A stretch of 40,312 bases of DNA from Klebsiella pneumoniae (lineage in GTDB: Bacteria > Pseudomonadota > Gammaproteobacteria > Ga0077536), in the NCBI GenBank assembly GCA_945862315.1, contig CAMAXW010000032.1, forward strand, positions 1-40,312. The letters run 5' to 3'. Below the pieces are notes generated by a model, which worked only from the letters and a program-made list of their open reading frames with translations, was not told the origin of the DNA and searched no databases. The stretch's first letter is position 1; each line of letters begins with the position of its first letter. The position numbers were made by a program, and so were the translations under genes. Of this stretch, positions 8,781-16,619 are shown one piece after another.

Positions 8781-10004
8781 ATGAACTCTGTCCTCGCCCA
8801 CCAAAGCCAGTCCCACAAAGCCACCGCCGAAGGCCCTTTCAATTGGCAGGACCCGCTGCACCTCACCGCCCAATTGAGCGAGGACGAGCGGCTCATCAGC
8901 CAGGCGGCGCAGACTTTTTGTCAGGAACGTCTGCAACCCCGGGTGCGTGATATGCACCGACACGAGAATTTCGATCCCAGCCTGATGCAGGAATTTGGCG
9001 AACTGGGTTTTCTGGGCGCGACCATTCCCGAGCAATACGGCGGGGCCGGCTTGAACTATGTCTCGTACGGCCTGATCGCGCGTGAGGTGGAACGGGTAGA
9101 TTCGGGCTTCCGTTCGGCCATGAGCGTGCAGTCAAGTTTAGTGATGCATCCCATCTACGCCTACGGTACCGAAGAACAGCGCAAAAAATACCTGCCCCGT
9201 CTGGCAACCGGCGAATGGATCGGCTGTTTTGGTCTCACCGAGCCCGACGCCGGATCCGATCCCGGGAGCATGAGAACCCGCGCACGCACGGTCGACGGCG
9301 GCTATGAGCTCTCCGGCAATAAAATGTGGATCACCAATTCGCCGTTAGCGACGGTGTTTGTGGTGTGGGCGAAAACCGACGATGGCGTGATCCGGGGCTT
9401 TGTGCTCGAACGCGGCATGGCCGGTTTAACGACGCCCAAAATCGAGGGGAAATTTTCGTTGCGCGCCTCCACCACTGGCGAAATTGTGATGGACAAAGTG
9501 CTGGTCTCAGCAGAACACCTCCTGCCCAATGTCAAAGGCCTCAAAGGCCCGTTTGGCTGCCTAAATCGTGCGCGCTACGGCATTGCCTGGGGCGCCATGG
9601 GTGCCGCGGAATTCTGTTGGCTGGCCGCCCGGCAGTACACTCTGGATCGTCAACAGTTTGGCCGCCCGTTAGCCGCCACCCAGTTGGTGCAAAAAAAGCT
9701 CGCCGACATGCAAACTGAAATCACCTTGGGCCTGCAAGGTGCGCTGCAGTTGGGCCGCATGATAGACGCCGGACACGGCGCGCCCGAAGCCATTTCGCTG
9801 ATGAAACGCAACAACTGCGGTAAGGCGCTCGACATCGCCCGCGTGGCGCGTGACATGCATGGCGGCAACGGTATTTCAGACGAATATCACGTTATTCGTC
9901 ACCTGATGAATCTCGAAGCCGTGAACACCTACGAGGGCACCCACGACGTTCACGCACTGATTTTGGGACGCGCCCAAACCGGACTGCAGGCGTTTACCGG
10001 ATAA
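8781..10004 (+). CDS. gcdH: glutaryl-CoA dehydrogenase
   Basis: The 407-residue flavoenzyme would oxidise and decarboxylate glutaryl-CoA to crotonyl-CoA in lysine and tryptophan breakdown, passing electrons to ETF. The C-terminal [18 protein letters not shown] is the GcdH signature and contains the catalytic base Glu385. [18 protein letters not shown] carries the arginine that binds the glutaryl carboxylate, and [15 protein letters not shown] is also typical of the family. The ATG at 8781 is preferred over upstream in-frame starts, since the preceding residues are not family-like; GGAG lies upstream. It is divergent from etfB, so gcdH and its electron acceptor probably share the control region with the palindrome at 8567. 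Confidence 0.95.
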   Translation: MNSVLAHQSQSHKATAEGPFNWQDPLHLTAQLSEDERLISQAAQTFCQERLQPRVRDMHRHENFDPSLMQEFGELGFLGATIPEQYGGAGLNYVSYGLIAREVERVDSGFRSAMSVQSSLVMHPIYAYGTEEQRKKYLPRLATGEWIGCFGLTEPDAGSDPGSMRTRARTVDGGYELSGNKMWITNSPLATVFVVWAKTDDGVIRGFVLERGMAGLTTPKIEGKFSLRASTTGEIVMDKVLVSAEHLLPNVKGLKGPFGCLNRARYGIAWGAMGAAEFCWLAARQYTLDRQQFGRPLAATQLVQKKLADMQTEITLGLQGALQLGRMIDAGHGAPEAISLMKRNNCGKALDIARVARDMHGGNGISDEYHVIRHLMNLEAVNTYEGTHDVHALILGRAQTGLQAFTG

Positions 10005-10394
10005 GCCGCAGCCGGTTATTTCAACCGGACCTTGCGTTGCCATCGCCTAGCGCTTGTGCTTGAATGCTCGCGCCTGTCTGCGGTTGTGGGGTGCGCGTTT
10101 AACGGGCTCCAAAATTATGGTCAGGAACGGGCGAGAACTGTCGCTGGCAGTTCGCGCAAGCGCGTCCCCCTTGCCGGGCTATACGCGCCCAAACACTAGT
10201 ACGCCGCACGGCGGTTTTCGGGTTTTCCACGGACTACTTCATCCTTGCATCAATCAGCTAAACGACATTGCACAGCGTGGCCTCGCCACTGCGTGCGTCC
10301 GCCCGCCGAACGCAGCAAGGGATGCCGCGATCCTGACCACACCCGAGTCCTCGCCACCGGGCACCGATGATCCCGCAAAATTTAGAGCGACCGA
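10005..10394. other. 390-bp intergenic region between gcdH and the RRM gene
   Basis: No convincing gene is seen. A six-base hairpin (CCGGTT 10012-10017, AACCGG 10023-10028) just after gcdH may help termination. A second imperfect hairpin uses GAACTG (10135-10140) and CAGTTC (10148-10153). The rest may be a long leader of the RNA-binding protein gene; I could not pick a credible -35/-10 pair. Confidence 0.5.
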
Positions 10395-10769
10395 ATGAAT
10401 ATCTACGTAGGCAATCTTTCTTACGACGTCCGCGACGAAGAACTCCGAGCCATTTTCGAACCCTTTGGCCAGATCGTGGCCGCCGAGGTCATTTTTGATA
10501 AGCGTACGCGCCGCTCGCGTGGTTATGGCTTTGTGGAAATGTCCAATGACAGCGAAGCCCAACAAGCCATCGACGCCCTGAATGGTAAAGAAGTGCATGG
10601 CCGCGAGCTGCGGGTTGATGCCTCACAGCCGCGTTCAGAGAAGCCCCAAACGCGCGGAGATACTGAGCGGGCGCCGCGTCAGCCGCGAACCAGCCCAGCC
10701 GCCAGCGCAGCACCGGCCGCTGAGCCCGACACCGGCGTGAAGGGTTTCTTCAAACGTTTATTTGGCTAG
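10395..10769 (+). CDS. RRM-domain RNA-binding protein
   Basis: A 124-residue protein with one N-terminal RNA recognition motif and a disordered tail. RNP2 is IYVGNL (residues 3-8) and RNP1 is RGYGFVEM (42-49), both with the aromatic residues that stack on RNA. Bacterial single-RRM proteins of this kind are often cold- or stress-induced RNA chaperones. The tail (about residues 80-112) is rich in Pro, Ala, Ser and Arg, and ends in a basic aromatic GFFKRLFG. Only a weak Shine-Dalgarno (AGAGCGA) is visible. It stands alone, with a 390-bp upstream gap and a hairpin after the stop. Confidence 0.93.
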   Translation: MNIYVGNLSYDVRDEELRAIFEPFGQIVAAEVIFDKRTRRSRGYGFVEMSNDSEAQQAIDALNGKEVHGRELRVDASQPRSEKPQTRGDTERAPRQPRTSPAASAAPAAEPDTGVKGFFKRLFG

Positions 10770-10799
10770 CCGCACGGCCCGCCACGCAGCCTGTGCGGC
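10769..10799. terminator. hairpin between convergent RRM and SDR genes
   Basis: GCCGCAC (10769-10775) pairs with GTGCGGC (10793-10799) around a 17-nt loop, beginning at the last base of the RRM stop codon. There is no T-tract. The place between two convergent stops suggests a bidirectional end of transcription. Confidence 0.4.
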
Positions 10800-10817
10800 A
10801 CCACGCTGCCGTGCAGG

Positions 10818-11729
10818 CTACTGACTAGCGCCGTCGTCCCAAGCGCGGGTCGCCCGAGCGTAATACTCGGGCTTACCGCCGGTCCAAATCTCGCCCCAGT
10901 GCTGACCGCCGCCGTCGATGGTCAGCACCTCGCCATTAATAAAACCGCCGGCCGGCCCACCCAAATAAACAATCGCTTGGGCGACTTCCCAAGGCGTGCC
11001 CGCCCGCATCAAGGGGTTGGTCAGGGGATATTTACTGCGTGCGGCTTCCGAATACACCGCCCAGCCCTCCGTTTTAATCGCCCCCGGTGCCACGCAATTG
11101 ACGCGCACACCCAAGGGGGCCCACTCCACCGCCAGCGCCTGCGACAACGCAATCACCCCGGCGCGCGCCGCACAGGTATGCGCCACCCCGTGTAAGCCTT
11201 GGGGCACGACGACGACGTTAACAATGCACCCCGTCGTGCCGGTCTCGCGCCACTTCAGAGCCGCCTGCTGCATCATGTGCCAGGTGCCCGAAAGATTGGT
11301 GTTGATGACGGCATTCCAGCCTTTTTCGGAATAGTCGATCGCCGCTTGCGGAAACTGCCCACCCGCACTGTTGACGAGCAAGTCGACCCGTTCATGACGG
11401 TCCCAAATATTGCGCATCGCGCGCTCAACCCGCGCGCGTTCGCGGATATCTACGGGCTCGTAATCGGCATCGAAACCCAGATCGCGCATGACTTCCACCA
11501 CCGCCAGCAGCTTTTGGTCACTCCGGCCACACACCACAACCACCGCACCCAAACGGGCCGCCAACCAAGCGGTAGCCCGGCCAATACCACTGCCCCCACC
11601 CGACACCACCACGACTTTGTCGCGCAGAAAATCGGGCGCAAAGGCCGTTGGAAGTGCCATCAGTTCGGCCTGCGCGTCGACGGCCGCGGGCGCTGTGGTT
11701 GGGGTCTCGTTGGGGGGGGTGTCGGTCAT
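10818..11729 (-). CDS. SDR-family oxidoreductase, 2,4-dienoyl/trans-2-enoyl-CoA reductase-like
   Basis: The 303-residue NAD(P)H-dependent enzyme has the Rossmann motif SGGGSGIG (43-50) and N120 in VNSAGGQFP, the block typical of peroxisomal trans-2-enoyl-CoA reductase and 2,4-dienoyl-CoA reductase. The usual SDR YxxxK is missing: the place holds HTCAARAG (184-191), much as HSGAARAG does in PECR-like proteins. The N-terminal 35 residues are Pro/Ala/Thr-rich and probably disordered. It is the last gene of the 16235-10818 operon, 11 bp after the acyl-CoA dehydrogenase. Reduction of an unsaturated or keto acyl-CoA is inferred; in an lva-like reading it would occupy the LvaD place. Confidence 0.85.
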   Translation of the reverse strand: MTDTPPNETPTTAPAAVDAQAELMALPTAFAPDFLRDKVVVVSGGGSGIGRATAWLAARLGAVVVVCGRSDQKLLAVVEVMRDLGFDADYEPVDIRERARVERAMRNIWDRHERVDLLVNSAGGQFPQAAIDYSEKGWNAVINTNLSGTWHMMQQAALKWRETGTTGCIVNVVVVPQGLHGVAHTCAARAGVIALSQALAVEWAPLGVRVNCVAPGAIKTEGWAVYSEAARSKYPLTNPLMRAGTPWEVAQAIVYLGGPAGGFINGEVLTIDGGGQHWGEIWTGGKPEYYARATRAWDDGASQ

Positions 11730-11740
11730 CTGAGTGCCCT

Positions 11741-12946
11741 TTAAGCCAGCAATTCGCGGCTGATGATCATCTTGCGAACCTCGGTCGTGCCGGCACCGAT
11801 CTCCAATAATTTAATGGCGCGGTAAAGCCGGTTGATTTCCGCTTCCCACATATAGCCCAGCCCGCCATGGATTTGCAGCCCCTCGTTGAGCACGCTGTTG
11901 AGCGTATTGGCGGCGTACATCAGAGACGCTGCGGTCAGCGCATGAATTTGCCCCCGGCCGCCGGCCCCTACCTCCAAATCGTTACCGGCCGCGAGCACGC
12001 GATAACAAAAAGTTTTCATGGTTTCGACCCAGACGTACATGTCAGCGATTTTTGCTTGAATCATCTGGAAAGACGCCAAGGGCTTACCAAACTGCTCGCG
12101 GGTCTTGGCGTATTCGATCGACAACTGCAGTGCGCGTTCCGCGATCCCCACGCAAATGGGCGAAATAACCGCGCGCTCCAGATCAAGCCCGCTCATGACC
12201 ACCGCCACGCCCTTGTTTTCGCCGCCGACGAGATTCTCGGCCGGCACCCGGCAATTATCGAATACCAGTTCCCCGGTTTGGCTGCCGCGGAAACCCATTT
12301 TTTTCATTTTCTGCGCGACGCTAAAGCCGGGGAAATCTTTCTCCACGATGAACGCTGAAATGCCATGGGCGCCCTGTTCGGGCGCGGTCTTCGCGTACAC
12401 CAGCAACACATCCGCCACGGGTCCGTTGGTGATGTAGATCTTTCGCCCGTTCAGCACGTAATGCCCGCCGTCACGTTTAGCGGTGGTGCGCATCGAACCC
12501 AACGCATCCGAACCGGCGCCGGGCTCAGTCAGTCCTAGTGCACCAATGGCCTTGCCACTGCATAAATCAGGCAAATATTTATAGCGCTGATCATCGTTAG
12601 CATTGCGATAGATATTGTTGAGGCAAAGATTTTCGTGCGCGATCCAAGACAGCGAGAGCGCGTAATTCCAGCGCGCGATCGCCTGGCAAACTAGGCCGCT
12701 GGTGAAAAAATCGAGCCCTACGCCGCCGAATTTCTCCGGCACGGTGATCCCGAAATACCCTTGCTCACCAATTTTTTTGAAGACGTCTTCGGGCCACCAT
12801 TCCTCGTCGTCCATGCGCTGGGACAGCGGGTAGAGTTCGTTGCGCGCAAATTTATCGGCCTCATCCAGAATGTTCTGCTGGTCGGGCGTGAGGTCGAAGG
12901 CGTTGGTCGTTTGTCCACCCATGGGTGGGACAGCTCGCTCGTTCAT
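11741..12946 (-). CDS. acyl-CoA dehydrogenase, isovaleryl-CoA dehydrogenase type
   Basis: The 401-residue FAD enzyme has LTEPGAGSD (139-147) and KIYITNG for flavin binding. The catalytic base appears to be Glu257 in SGLDLERAV, the position used by isovaleryl-CoA dehydrogenase. The C-terminal site that holds Glu in medium-chain enzymes is IGAGTTEVRK here, again the isovaleryl pattern. A branched or substituted acyl-CoA is therefore the likely substrate. AAGGAG precedes the ATG. It follows the enoyl-CoA hydratase by 78 bp and precedes the SDR by 11 bp. Next to an APH kinase and a DUF6285-type protein it could also act like LvaC on a phosphorylated hydroxyacyl-CoA; the sequence does not decide between these. 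Confidence 0.9.
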   Translation of the reverse strand: MNERAVPPMGGQTTNAFDLTPDQQNILDEADKFARNELYPLSQRMDDEEWWPEDVFKKIGEQGYFGITVPEKFGGVGLDFFTSGLVCQAIARWNYALSLSWIAHENLCLNNIYRNANDDQRYKYLPDLCSGKAIGALGLTEPGAGSDALGSMRTTAKRDGGHYVLNGRKIYITNGPVADVLLVYAKTAPEQGAHGISAFIVEKDFPGFSVAQKMKKMGFRGSQTGELVFDNCRVPAENLVGGENKGVAVVMSGLDLERAVISPICVGIAERALQLSIEYAKTREQFGKPLASFQMIQAKIADMYVWVETMKTFCYRVLAAGNDLEVGAGGRGQIHALTAASLMYAANTLNSVLNEGLQIHGGLGYMWEAEINRLYRAIKLLEIGAGTTEVRKMIISRELLA

Positions 12947-13024
12947 AGGTTTCTCCTTGGGTGGTTGCCCGGACGATAGCCAAAGGATTTTGCTTTGTCC
13001 ACGCGGGCACCGAATGGCTTGGGG

Positions 13025-13795
13025 TTAACGGCCGCGACTAAAAAATGCGTCGAGCGCGGCGAGGGTTTCTGGATGCGCGGCACCTTGCGCGATCGCGCGA
13101 CCCTCCAGATCAAATTGTTGTTCCAGCGAGTTGTTCTGACCCGCGCGCAGCAACGCTTTCAGGCGCCCAATGGCGCCGGCTGGCGCGGCCGCCAAGCGCT
13201 GCACGGTGTCTTCCAGGGCGCCCGTCAGCAGCTCGTCGTCGACCACCCGCGCCACGATCCCCAACGCCTGCGCCTCCTCGGCACTCAATGTGGGGTTGGT
13301 TGCCATGAGATCGAAAGCGCGCTGCGCTCCGACTATCCGCGGCAGAAAAAACGTGGCGCCGCCGTCGGGCGTCAAACCCGATTTGGTGTAGGCAAAATTA
13401 AACTTGGCGGAGCGCCCGGCGATCGCGAGATCCGCCATACAGACCAAGCTAAAGCCGCCGCCCGCGGCCACCCCGTTAACGCCCACCACCACCGGCGCAC
13501 TCAGCCGGTTGAAGCCGAGGATCGCTGCGTGAAAATCCACCGTCATTTCACGCACATGGGTTTGGATGTGGTCGCGATTTTCGATGAATTCGCGCAAATC
13601 ACCGCCGACACAAAAATCGCGACCCTCGGCAGTGATTAGCAGCGCGCGCAGATCCGGCGCCACTTCACACGCGCGCGCTACCTGCGCCAGCTCTTGAGTG
13701 AATAGACGGTCCACCGCGTGGTGCCGCGCGACATCGGTGAAAACGAGACGGGCGATCCCCGCCTCGATCGAAAAACGCATTCTGGTATAGCTCAT
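13025..13795 (-). CDS. enoyl-CoA hydratase/isomerase family protein
   Basis: The 256-residue crotonase-fold protein has the oxyanion-hole segments FCVGGDLREF (61-70) and GVAAGGGFSLV (108-118). The segment SGLTPDGGATFFLPR (139-153) has Asp144 and no Glu pair of the classic hydratase, which is the pattern of isomerase-type members such as PaaG. It therefore more likely shifts a double bond or ring in an acyl-CoA than hydrates crotonyl-CoA. GGAG lies before the ATG. It sits 22 bp after the DUF6285-type gene within the operon. Confidence 0.9.
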   Translation of the reverse strand: MSYTRMRFSIEAGIARLVFTDVARHHAVDRLFTQELAQVARACEVAPDLRALLITAEGRDFCVGGDLREFIENRDHIQTHVREMTVDFHAAILGFNRLSAPVVVGVNGVAAGGGFSLVCMADLAIAGRSAKFNFAYTKSGLTPDGGATFFLPRIVGAQRAFDLMATNPTLSAEEAQALGIVARVVDDELLTGALEDTVQRLAAAPAGAIGRLKALLRAGQNNSLEQQFDLEGRAIAQGAAHPETLAALDAFFSRGR

Positions 13796-13817
13796 GGCTA
13801 GCTGCTCCGGCGGAAAA

Positions 13818-14165
13818 TCAGGCTGTTTGATGCAGAGGATGGAGGTGTTCGGGTTTGGAAATTCGCACTTTGTGAATCACGTGGTCGAGCACTAAGGCAA
13901 AGACGTCGTCCCATTGTGAGTCAAATTCGCCGCTACGGATGCGCGCCGACAGTTCGGCCGCATCATCGGGGAAAGCGCCGGCGGCGTTGTGCTCGTTGGC
14001 GTCGAGGCTCGGCCCAAGCGTCAGCTCGCGCTCAGCGATAGCCAGTAAATAGCTGGCGCACATCGCGTGATAGCGCTCCTGTCCGCCCAGTTGTTCGGTG
14101 ATTTCATCCACGAATTCTTTCACGGTACGGAGAATTTCGATGACGTCGGGTTGGTCGCGCTGCAT
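13818..14165 (-). CDS. DUF6285-type small protein, partner of the adjacent kinase
   Basis: A 115-residue helical, acidic protein with the pattern EILRTVKEFVDEI near the start, a central RYHAMCASYLLAIAERELTLGP helix pair and a C-terminal HKVRISKPEHL. I recognise this as the DUF6285 type, which regularly lies next to phosphotransferase-family kinases in acyl-CoA catabolic clusters. In Pseudomonas putida levulinate use, the small protein LvaB works with the kinase LvaA; this gene has the same place and size, though homology to LvaB is my inference. GGAG precedes the ATG, 17 bp after the kinase stop. Confidence 0.8.
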   Translation of the reverse strand: MQRDQPDVIEILRTVKEFVDEITEQLGGQERYHAMCASYLLAIAERELTLGPSLDANEHNAAGAFPDDAAELSARIRSGEFDSQWDDVFALVLDHVIHKVRISKPEHLHPLHQTA

Positions 14166-14182
14166 GGTTTACTCCGTAGACG

Positions 14183-15217
14183 TCAGGCGTAGTGGCCGAG
14201 CAGCGTCATCAGCAACTCGTATTCGATAAGACACGTATTGCGGCCGCACGCAGCAAAGGCTGGGGAGCGTCGTTCGCCGCTCCAATGGCCATGCACCTGC
14301 ATGATGTTGAGCACCATCCAGCGGACAAAACCAAAAATCTCCCACCAGCGAACTTCGTCCGGATCCACCGCATAGCCGCTGGCTTGCGCATAGGCCGCAT
14401 AGAACTCAGCCCGTTGGCCCATGCCGCCAACGGGTAAATCGTGATGGCCAAAGCGCCAAGAACGCAGGCACAACCAACCGAGATCCTCCATCGGCGCACC
14501 GAGGTGCGAGCATTCCCAATCCAATACGGCGCGAATGCCTTCCGGGCCCATGATCATATTGCCGTTGCGAAAATCCCCGTGGAGCAACACCCGGCGCGGG
14601 GCCGAGGGCCGGTGGCGTTCCAACCAACGTACGGCGAGTTCGAGTGCCGGATGCGCCTCACCGTAGTAGTCCAGACGCGCTAACTGCGCGGCCAGTGGGT
14701 CTTGGCTATCGGGAGTCTCCGCGAGAAACGCTGCAGCAGCCGGATCGACGCTGTGTAAACGCCCCAGAATTTCACCCGCTTGGGCACAAAAGATCGCCCG
14801 TGCCGGTGCAAATTTCGCGTCCTGCAACAGCCGCCGTGGCAAGGTTTCACCCGCCACATATCCCACCACATAGCCGCGGTCTAGTTCATCTTCGGGTTCA
14901 AATTCGAACACCGGAGCGGGCACCGGTACGCCCTGGCGTTCGGCGATCTGCAACAGACGAAACTGGGGCTGCGGTGGGATAAACGGCGAATTGGGCAGCC
15001 GATAGGTTTCTTGCCGAAACACCAGCCGGCGGCGGGCCGCACCTTCTACCAAATCGAATAACAACGTGCGGTTGGAGCCGCCGAGCGTGGCCACTTCAAT
15101 ACGATCGATGGCGGCCTGCGCGCCAAAGCGGCGCTGCACGGCCAGGCGCAGTCGCGCCGTAATCTCGGCTAAGGGATCGATCGCCGACACCGGTGCGTTC
15201 ATGCGCGGCTGAACCAT
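14183..15217 (-). CDS. APH-fold phosphotransferase (ACAD10/LvaA-like kinase)
   Basis: The 344-residue protein has the aminoglycoside-phosphotransferase kinase fold. The ATP-binding start includes LGGSNRTLLFDL near residue 45, the catalytic loop is LLHGDFRNGNMIM (Asp215, Asn220) and the metal-binding LDWECSHLGAP follows with Asp233. Members of this branch next to acyl-CoA dehydrogenases phosphorylate hydroxyacyl-CoAs (LvaA, kinase domains of ACAD10/11) rather than antibiotics. The start is uncertain: ATG at 15217 is the first after the upstream stop at 15234, ATG at 15202 is an alternative, and neither has a strong ribosome site, which suggests coupling to the gene before it. Confidence 0.87.
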   Translation of the reverse strand: MVQPRMNAPVSAIDPLAEITARLRLAVQRRFGAQAAIDRIEVATLGGSNRTLLFDLVEGAARRRLVFRQETYRLPNSPFIPPQPQFRLLQIAERQGVPVPAPVFEFEPEDELDRGYVVGYVAGETLPRRLLQDAKFAPARAIFCAQAGEILGRLHSVDPAAAAFLAETPDSQDPLAAQLARLDYYGEAHPALELAVRWLERHRPSAPRRVLLHGDFRNGNMIMGPEGIRAVLDWECSHLGAPMEDLGWLCLRSWRFGHHDLPVGGMGQRAEFYAAYAQASGYAVDPDEVRWWEIFGFVRWMVLNIMQVHGHWSGERRSPAFAACGRNTCLIEYELLMTLLGHYA

Positions 15218-15233
15218 AAGCGTACGCAAAAAC

Positions 15234-16235
15234 TCATAGCGGGTAGCCCACGGGCACGCCATTCTCCAAGACTTCAATGTACTCGGTCATGCCCAAGCCC
15301 TGCCGGTCGCCCCACGTCCAGCGGGTAAGCCCTTCTGCGATGCGCGATTGCAACGCCTCTCCGGCTTCCTCGCGGCGATTGCGCAACGGCAGCAGCGAAA
15401 GAATTTCACCCTCAATGCGCACGGCCCGCTGCGCGGTGCGCACGCCTAATTTAATGTGCTTGGGGTCTTTGTTCGCAGTCCATTCGGTGAGGACATCAAG
15501 ATCGATAATCTCCTCGTAATCGCCGTCGTACTGCAATACCCCACAGCGGCGGGTGTGACCCTGGCGGTCAGTAATTTTGAGCAGCATGAAGCCACGATCA
15601 GGCCCGAAATTGGCAATGAACAGCCGATAAAAATAGATGTTGGTCCAATACCGCGGACCCCAAGAATGGTCGCGCCAACCAAACCCATTGATCGTTAATT
15701 CTTGCTCGCCAACCCGGATGTAACCCGTTGCGCGGCTATGCTGATTGAAGTGCCCGAGTGAGAAATTTCGCCCGTACATGGTGGGCTGCGTGGCATCCAA
15801 CGGTTCACCACCGTGGATGGGCGACACCCCGAGGTGCCGAAATTCCACCGCACAGGGCTGGCGCACCGCACGCTGGAAGGCCAGTCGCGGCTCGCGCATC
15901 CATTCTGGATCGGCGAGCACCATGACTTCGCCCTCGAAATTCATTTGCACCGCCGACAGCGGCGTCGTGACGGTGTAATGCAAGCCACCCGCAGAAAAGC
16001 GCTCGTTGGTGGTAATTGCCGGGCGCAAAAACTGGCAGGCCACTTGGCCGTCCGGCAGGTACAGGCACACGGAGAGTTCTGCCCGCCCCTCGTTGATCCG
16101 ATTGCCCAATCGCATCCAGCCGCCGTAGCCACCGGTCTCGTCGAAGGCGTTGAGATAAACACTCTCATTGAAATTAGGTTCGGCGCTCGCCTGATGGTTG
16201 TATTCATCCTGCGCCTGAAGTCGGTATCCGCTCAT
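15234..16235 (-). CDS. DUF7065/DUF7064-type lipocalin-like protein, paralogue A
   Basis: A 333-residue protein of a family I recognise only as the DUF7065 (N-terminal) and DUF7064 (C-terminal) type, related in style to the CrtC/AttH hydratase-like double-barrel proteins. Visible marks are FNESVYLNAFD, GNRINEGRAELSVCLYLPDG, YGRNFSLGHFNQHSR and the strongly conserved GFGWRDHSWGPRYW. No signal peptide or membrane segment is seen. AGGAG precedes the ATG. It is clearly homologous over its full length to the 333-residue protein at 16620-17621, more than half the residues being the same by eye. It runs directly into the kinase gene (16 bp gap), so it belongs to the acyl-CoA operon. Function is unknown; a lipid- or isoprenoid-type substrate is a guess. 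Confidence 0.8.
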   Translation of the reverse strand: MSGYRLQAQDEYNHQASAEPNFNESVYLNAFDETGGYGGWMRLGNRINEGRAELSVCLYLPDGQVACQFLRPAITTNERFSAGGLHYTVTTPLSAVQMNFEGEVMVLADPEWMREPRLAFQRAVRQPCAVEFRHLGVSPIHGGEPLDATQPTMYGRNFSLGHFNQHSRATGYIRVGEQELTINGFGWRDHSWGPRYWTNIYFYRLFIANFGPDRGFMLLKITDRQGHTRRCGVLQYDGDYEEIIDLDVLTEWTANKDPKHIKLGVRTAQRAVRIEGEILSLLPLRNRREEAGEALQSRIAEGLTRWTWGDRQGLGMTEYIEVLENGVPVGYPL

Positions 16236-16619
16236 CTGTCTGCTCCTATTAGACCGCTTAGACCGCGACTGGGCGGCGCGGCCCCGTGATTGTAACCGCG
16301 TTGTCGGCCACGAACGATGCCACCACACGGTGCGAACCACGGGTGCTAGTCAACGCGCAGGCGACCACCGGCGCAACGCGACCTCGGGCGGCATACCCAA
16401 CGCTAACTTGCCAAGGGCCGCCTAAACTCAGGGTCCTGTGCAGGGCACCCGTGCGGTCGTCGCGTGCGAAAATCACGCTGACTCGGCAGTGAGTCGCGCA
16501 CCCTAAACCGCCGACTAGGACCACCGAGGGGCGCGCTATCTGTGCGGTGGGAAAGCGCCAAGTTTATGGGGCCACTTGGCGCTCTTCAGCGCGAGACAGC
16601 CTGTTTTCGCGCTTATCGA
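16236..16619. other. 384-bp gap between the two DUF7065/7064-type paralogues
   Basis: The gap holds the strong hairpin at 16554-16583 and presumably a promoter for paralogue A. A minus-strand open frame with a GTG start (16524-16258, 88 codons) has no ribosome site and no family resemblance I can see, so I do not call it a gene. Confidence 0.5.
16554..16583 (-). terminator. 10-bp perfect hairpin downstream of paralogue B
   Basis: AGCGCCAAGT (16554-16563) and ACTTGGCGCT (16574-16583) form a perfect stem with a 10-nt loop. It lies 36 bases past the stop of the minus-strand gene at 16620. Only TTT follows on the minus strand, not a full T-tract. It probably ends or attenuates transcription between the two paralogues. 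Confidence 0.6.

Noticed and set aside
10054..10398. 114-codon plus-strand open frame between gcdH and the RRM gene
   Set aside because: Composition is irregular, it has no ribosome site and it overlaps the start of the real RRM gene.
14183..15217. antibiotic (aminoglycoside) resistance kinase
   Set aside because: The fold is the same, but the operon of acyl-CoA genes and the DUF6285-type partner fit the ACAD10/LvaA branch, not drug resistance.
16258..16524. 88-codon minus-strand open frame between the two paralogues
   Set aside because: It has a GTG start without a ribosome site, no family pattern, and overlaps an opposite-strand open frame of similar quality. GC-rich DNA gives such frames often.
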